Below are positions 13,979 through 14,420 of a stretch of 14,420 nucleotides of DNA, piece by piece. The stretch's first letter is position 1, and each line of letters opens with the position of its first letter. The notes beneath the pieces are model-generated. The model ran no database searches, had not been told where the DNA came from, and worked only from the letters and a program-made list of their open reading frames with translations. The stretch comes from Deltaproteobacteria bacterium. GTDB lineage: Bacteria > Desulfobacterota > Desulfobacteria > Desulfobacterales > C00003060. The position numbers and the translations under genes were made by a program. The stretch covers positions 1 to 14,420 of the forward strand of contig JAFDGP010000032.1 in assembly GCA_019309245.1 (NCBI GenBank), read 5' to 3'.

Positions 13979-14420
13979 TTAAGTTTTTGTAATTGTCTTT
14001 CCATGGAAAAGATTCATCGCCTTTGACGCTCCTTCACACAGGACTGTCTCCGCCGCGTGTCGTGCCGCTGCGAGCATTGTCTCCAAACGGACTTGTTGAA
14101 CGACGTCAAACTCTTCCAGCACATAACCCCTGACATCACTTCCGACTTCCGGGCGCCCGATGCCCACACGAATGCGAACAAAGGCATCGGTACCCAACGC
14201 GGCGATCAGCGATTTCACGCCATTGTGTCCTCCATCCCCTCCTTTCTCTTTTATTTTTAATTTGCCGAACGCAATATCTATGTCATCATGAATGACTAAG
14301 ATATCTTTTGAGTCAATGGCCCACACCTGCGCAAAGTCTCTGATTGCAGGGCCCACGCGGTTCATGAACGTCGTGGGCTTGGCAACAATGACCGATACTG
14401 CCCTCACGGTTCCGCGCCCG
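13979..14420 (-). CDS. pth: Peptidyl-tRNA hydrolase (5'-truncated by window edge)
   Basis: About 146 codons of the C-terminal part; the frame remains open to the end of the window, so the start and the catalytic His of the N-terminal region lie beyond it. The enzyme releases peptides from prematurely dissociated peptidyl-tRNA. Recognisable Pth motifs are K-P-T-T-F-M-N, V-I-H-D-D-I-D and G-G-D-G-G-H-N-G-V-K-S, which carry the conserved substrate-binding Asn and His residues, followed by R-I-R-V-G-I-G-R-P. The GTG at 14407 is an internal Val, not a start, because family sequence continues upstream of it. hppA begins 15 bp downstream, so both are probably cotranscribed. Confidence 0.94.
   Translation of the reverse strand, partial: GRGTVRAVSVIVAKPTTFMNRVGPAIRDFAQVWAIDSKDILVIHDDIDIAFGKLKIKEKGGDGGHNGVKSLIAALGTDAFVRIRVGIGRPEVGSDVRGYVLEEFDVVQQVRLETMLAAARHAAETVLCEGASKAMNLFHGKTITKT

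Noticed and set aside
12506..14026. A 506-codon open frame antisense to hppA
   Set aside because: It lies fully opposite a well-recognised H+-PPase and the pth end; composition is His/Gln/Asp-rich as expected of a mirror frame in GC-rich coding DNA, with no recognisable domain.

Overview
The window looks like a chromosomal segment of an anaerobic, moderately GC-rich Desulfobacterota (deltaproteobacterial) organism, probably a sulfate reducer or syntroph of the Desulfobacterales type. This is inferred from gene content: an Rnf complex in G-E-A-B order, a Tat-exported periplasmic [NiFe] hydrogenase of the Hys ([NiFeSe]-like) type, a proton-pumping pyrophosphatase, and a pth / carD / rluD neighbourhood. 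No 16S or other taxonomic marker is present, so the assignment is indirect.

Left part (1-3926, + strand): the 3' end of an rnf operon. A 5'-truncated rnfG is followed by rnfE, rnfA and an unusually long rnfB. This RnfB (701 aa) carries a complete GltD/NfnB-like flavoprotein (Fer4_20, FAD and NAD(P)H modules) fused behind the normal RnfB iron-sulfur domains. rnfC and rnfD would be expected upstream of the window. RnfA has about 24 extra residues before its last helix.

Middle part (3927-10058, + strand): a plausible sigma70 promoter leads into a [NiFe]-hydrogenase maturation protease and two radical SAM genes, the second with a B12-binding-type N-terminal domain; the two overlap by 8 bp. A 668-bp non-coding region follows. 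It holds a 125-nt imperfect hairpin whose four arm differences are G.U pairs only on the minus strand, then a nested dyad, a well-matched sigma54 (-24/-12) promoter and a roughly 200-nt leader. The small and large hydrogenase subunits come next, with strong ribosome binding sites. The small subunit has a Cys where standard [NiFe] enzymes have the Pro beside the [3Fe-4S] cluster, and the large subunit has Cys rather than selenocysteine at the active site. It is therefore best described as a Cys-containing relative of the [NiFeSe] hydrogenases.

Right part (10130-14420, - strand): housekeeping genes converge on the hydrogenase operon. In transcription order they are pth (5'-truncated by the window edge), hppA (K+-independent H+-PPase type), a strong terminator, a carD promoter, carD and rluD. 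A 12-bp GC-rich hairpin separates the convergent hydrogenase and rluD genes.

Together, three energy modules lie side by side: Rnf (ferredoxin/NAD(H) and ion gradient), periplasmic H2 turnover, and pyrophosphate-driven proton pumping. The most interesting items are the RnfB-GltD fusion, the Cys variant of the Hys hydrogenase with its apparent sigma54 control, the two radical SAM genes beside the hydrogenase protease, and the long structured element in the intergenic region.
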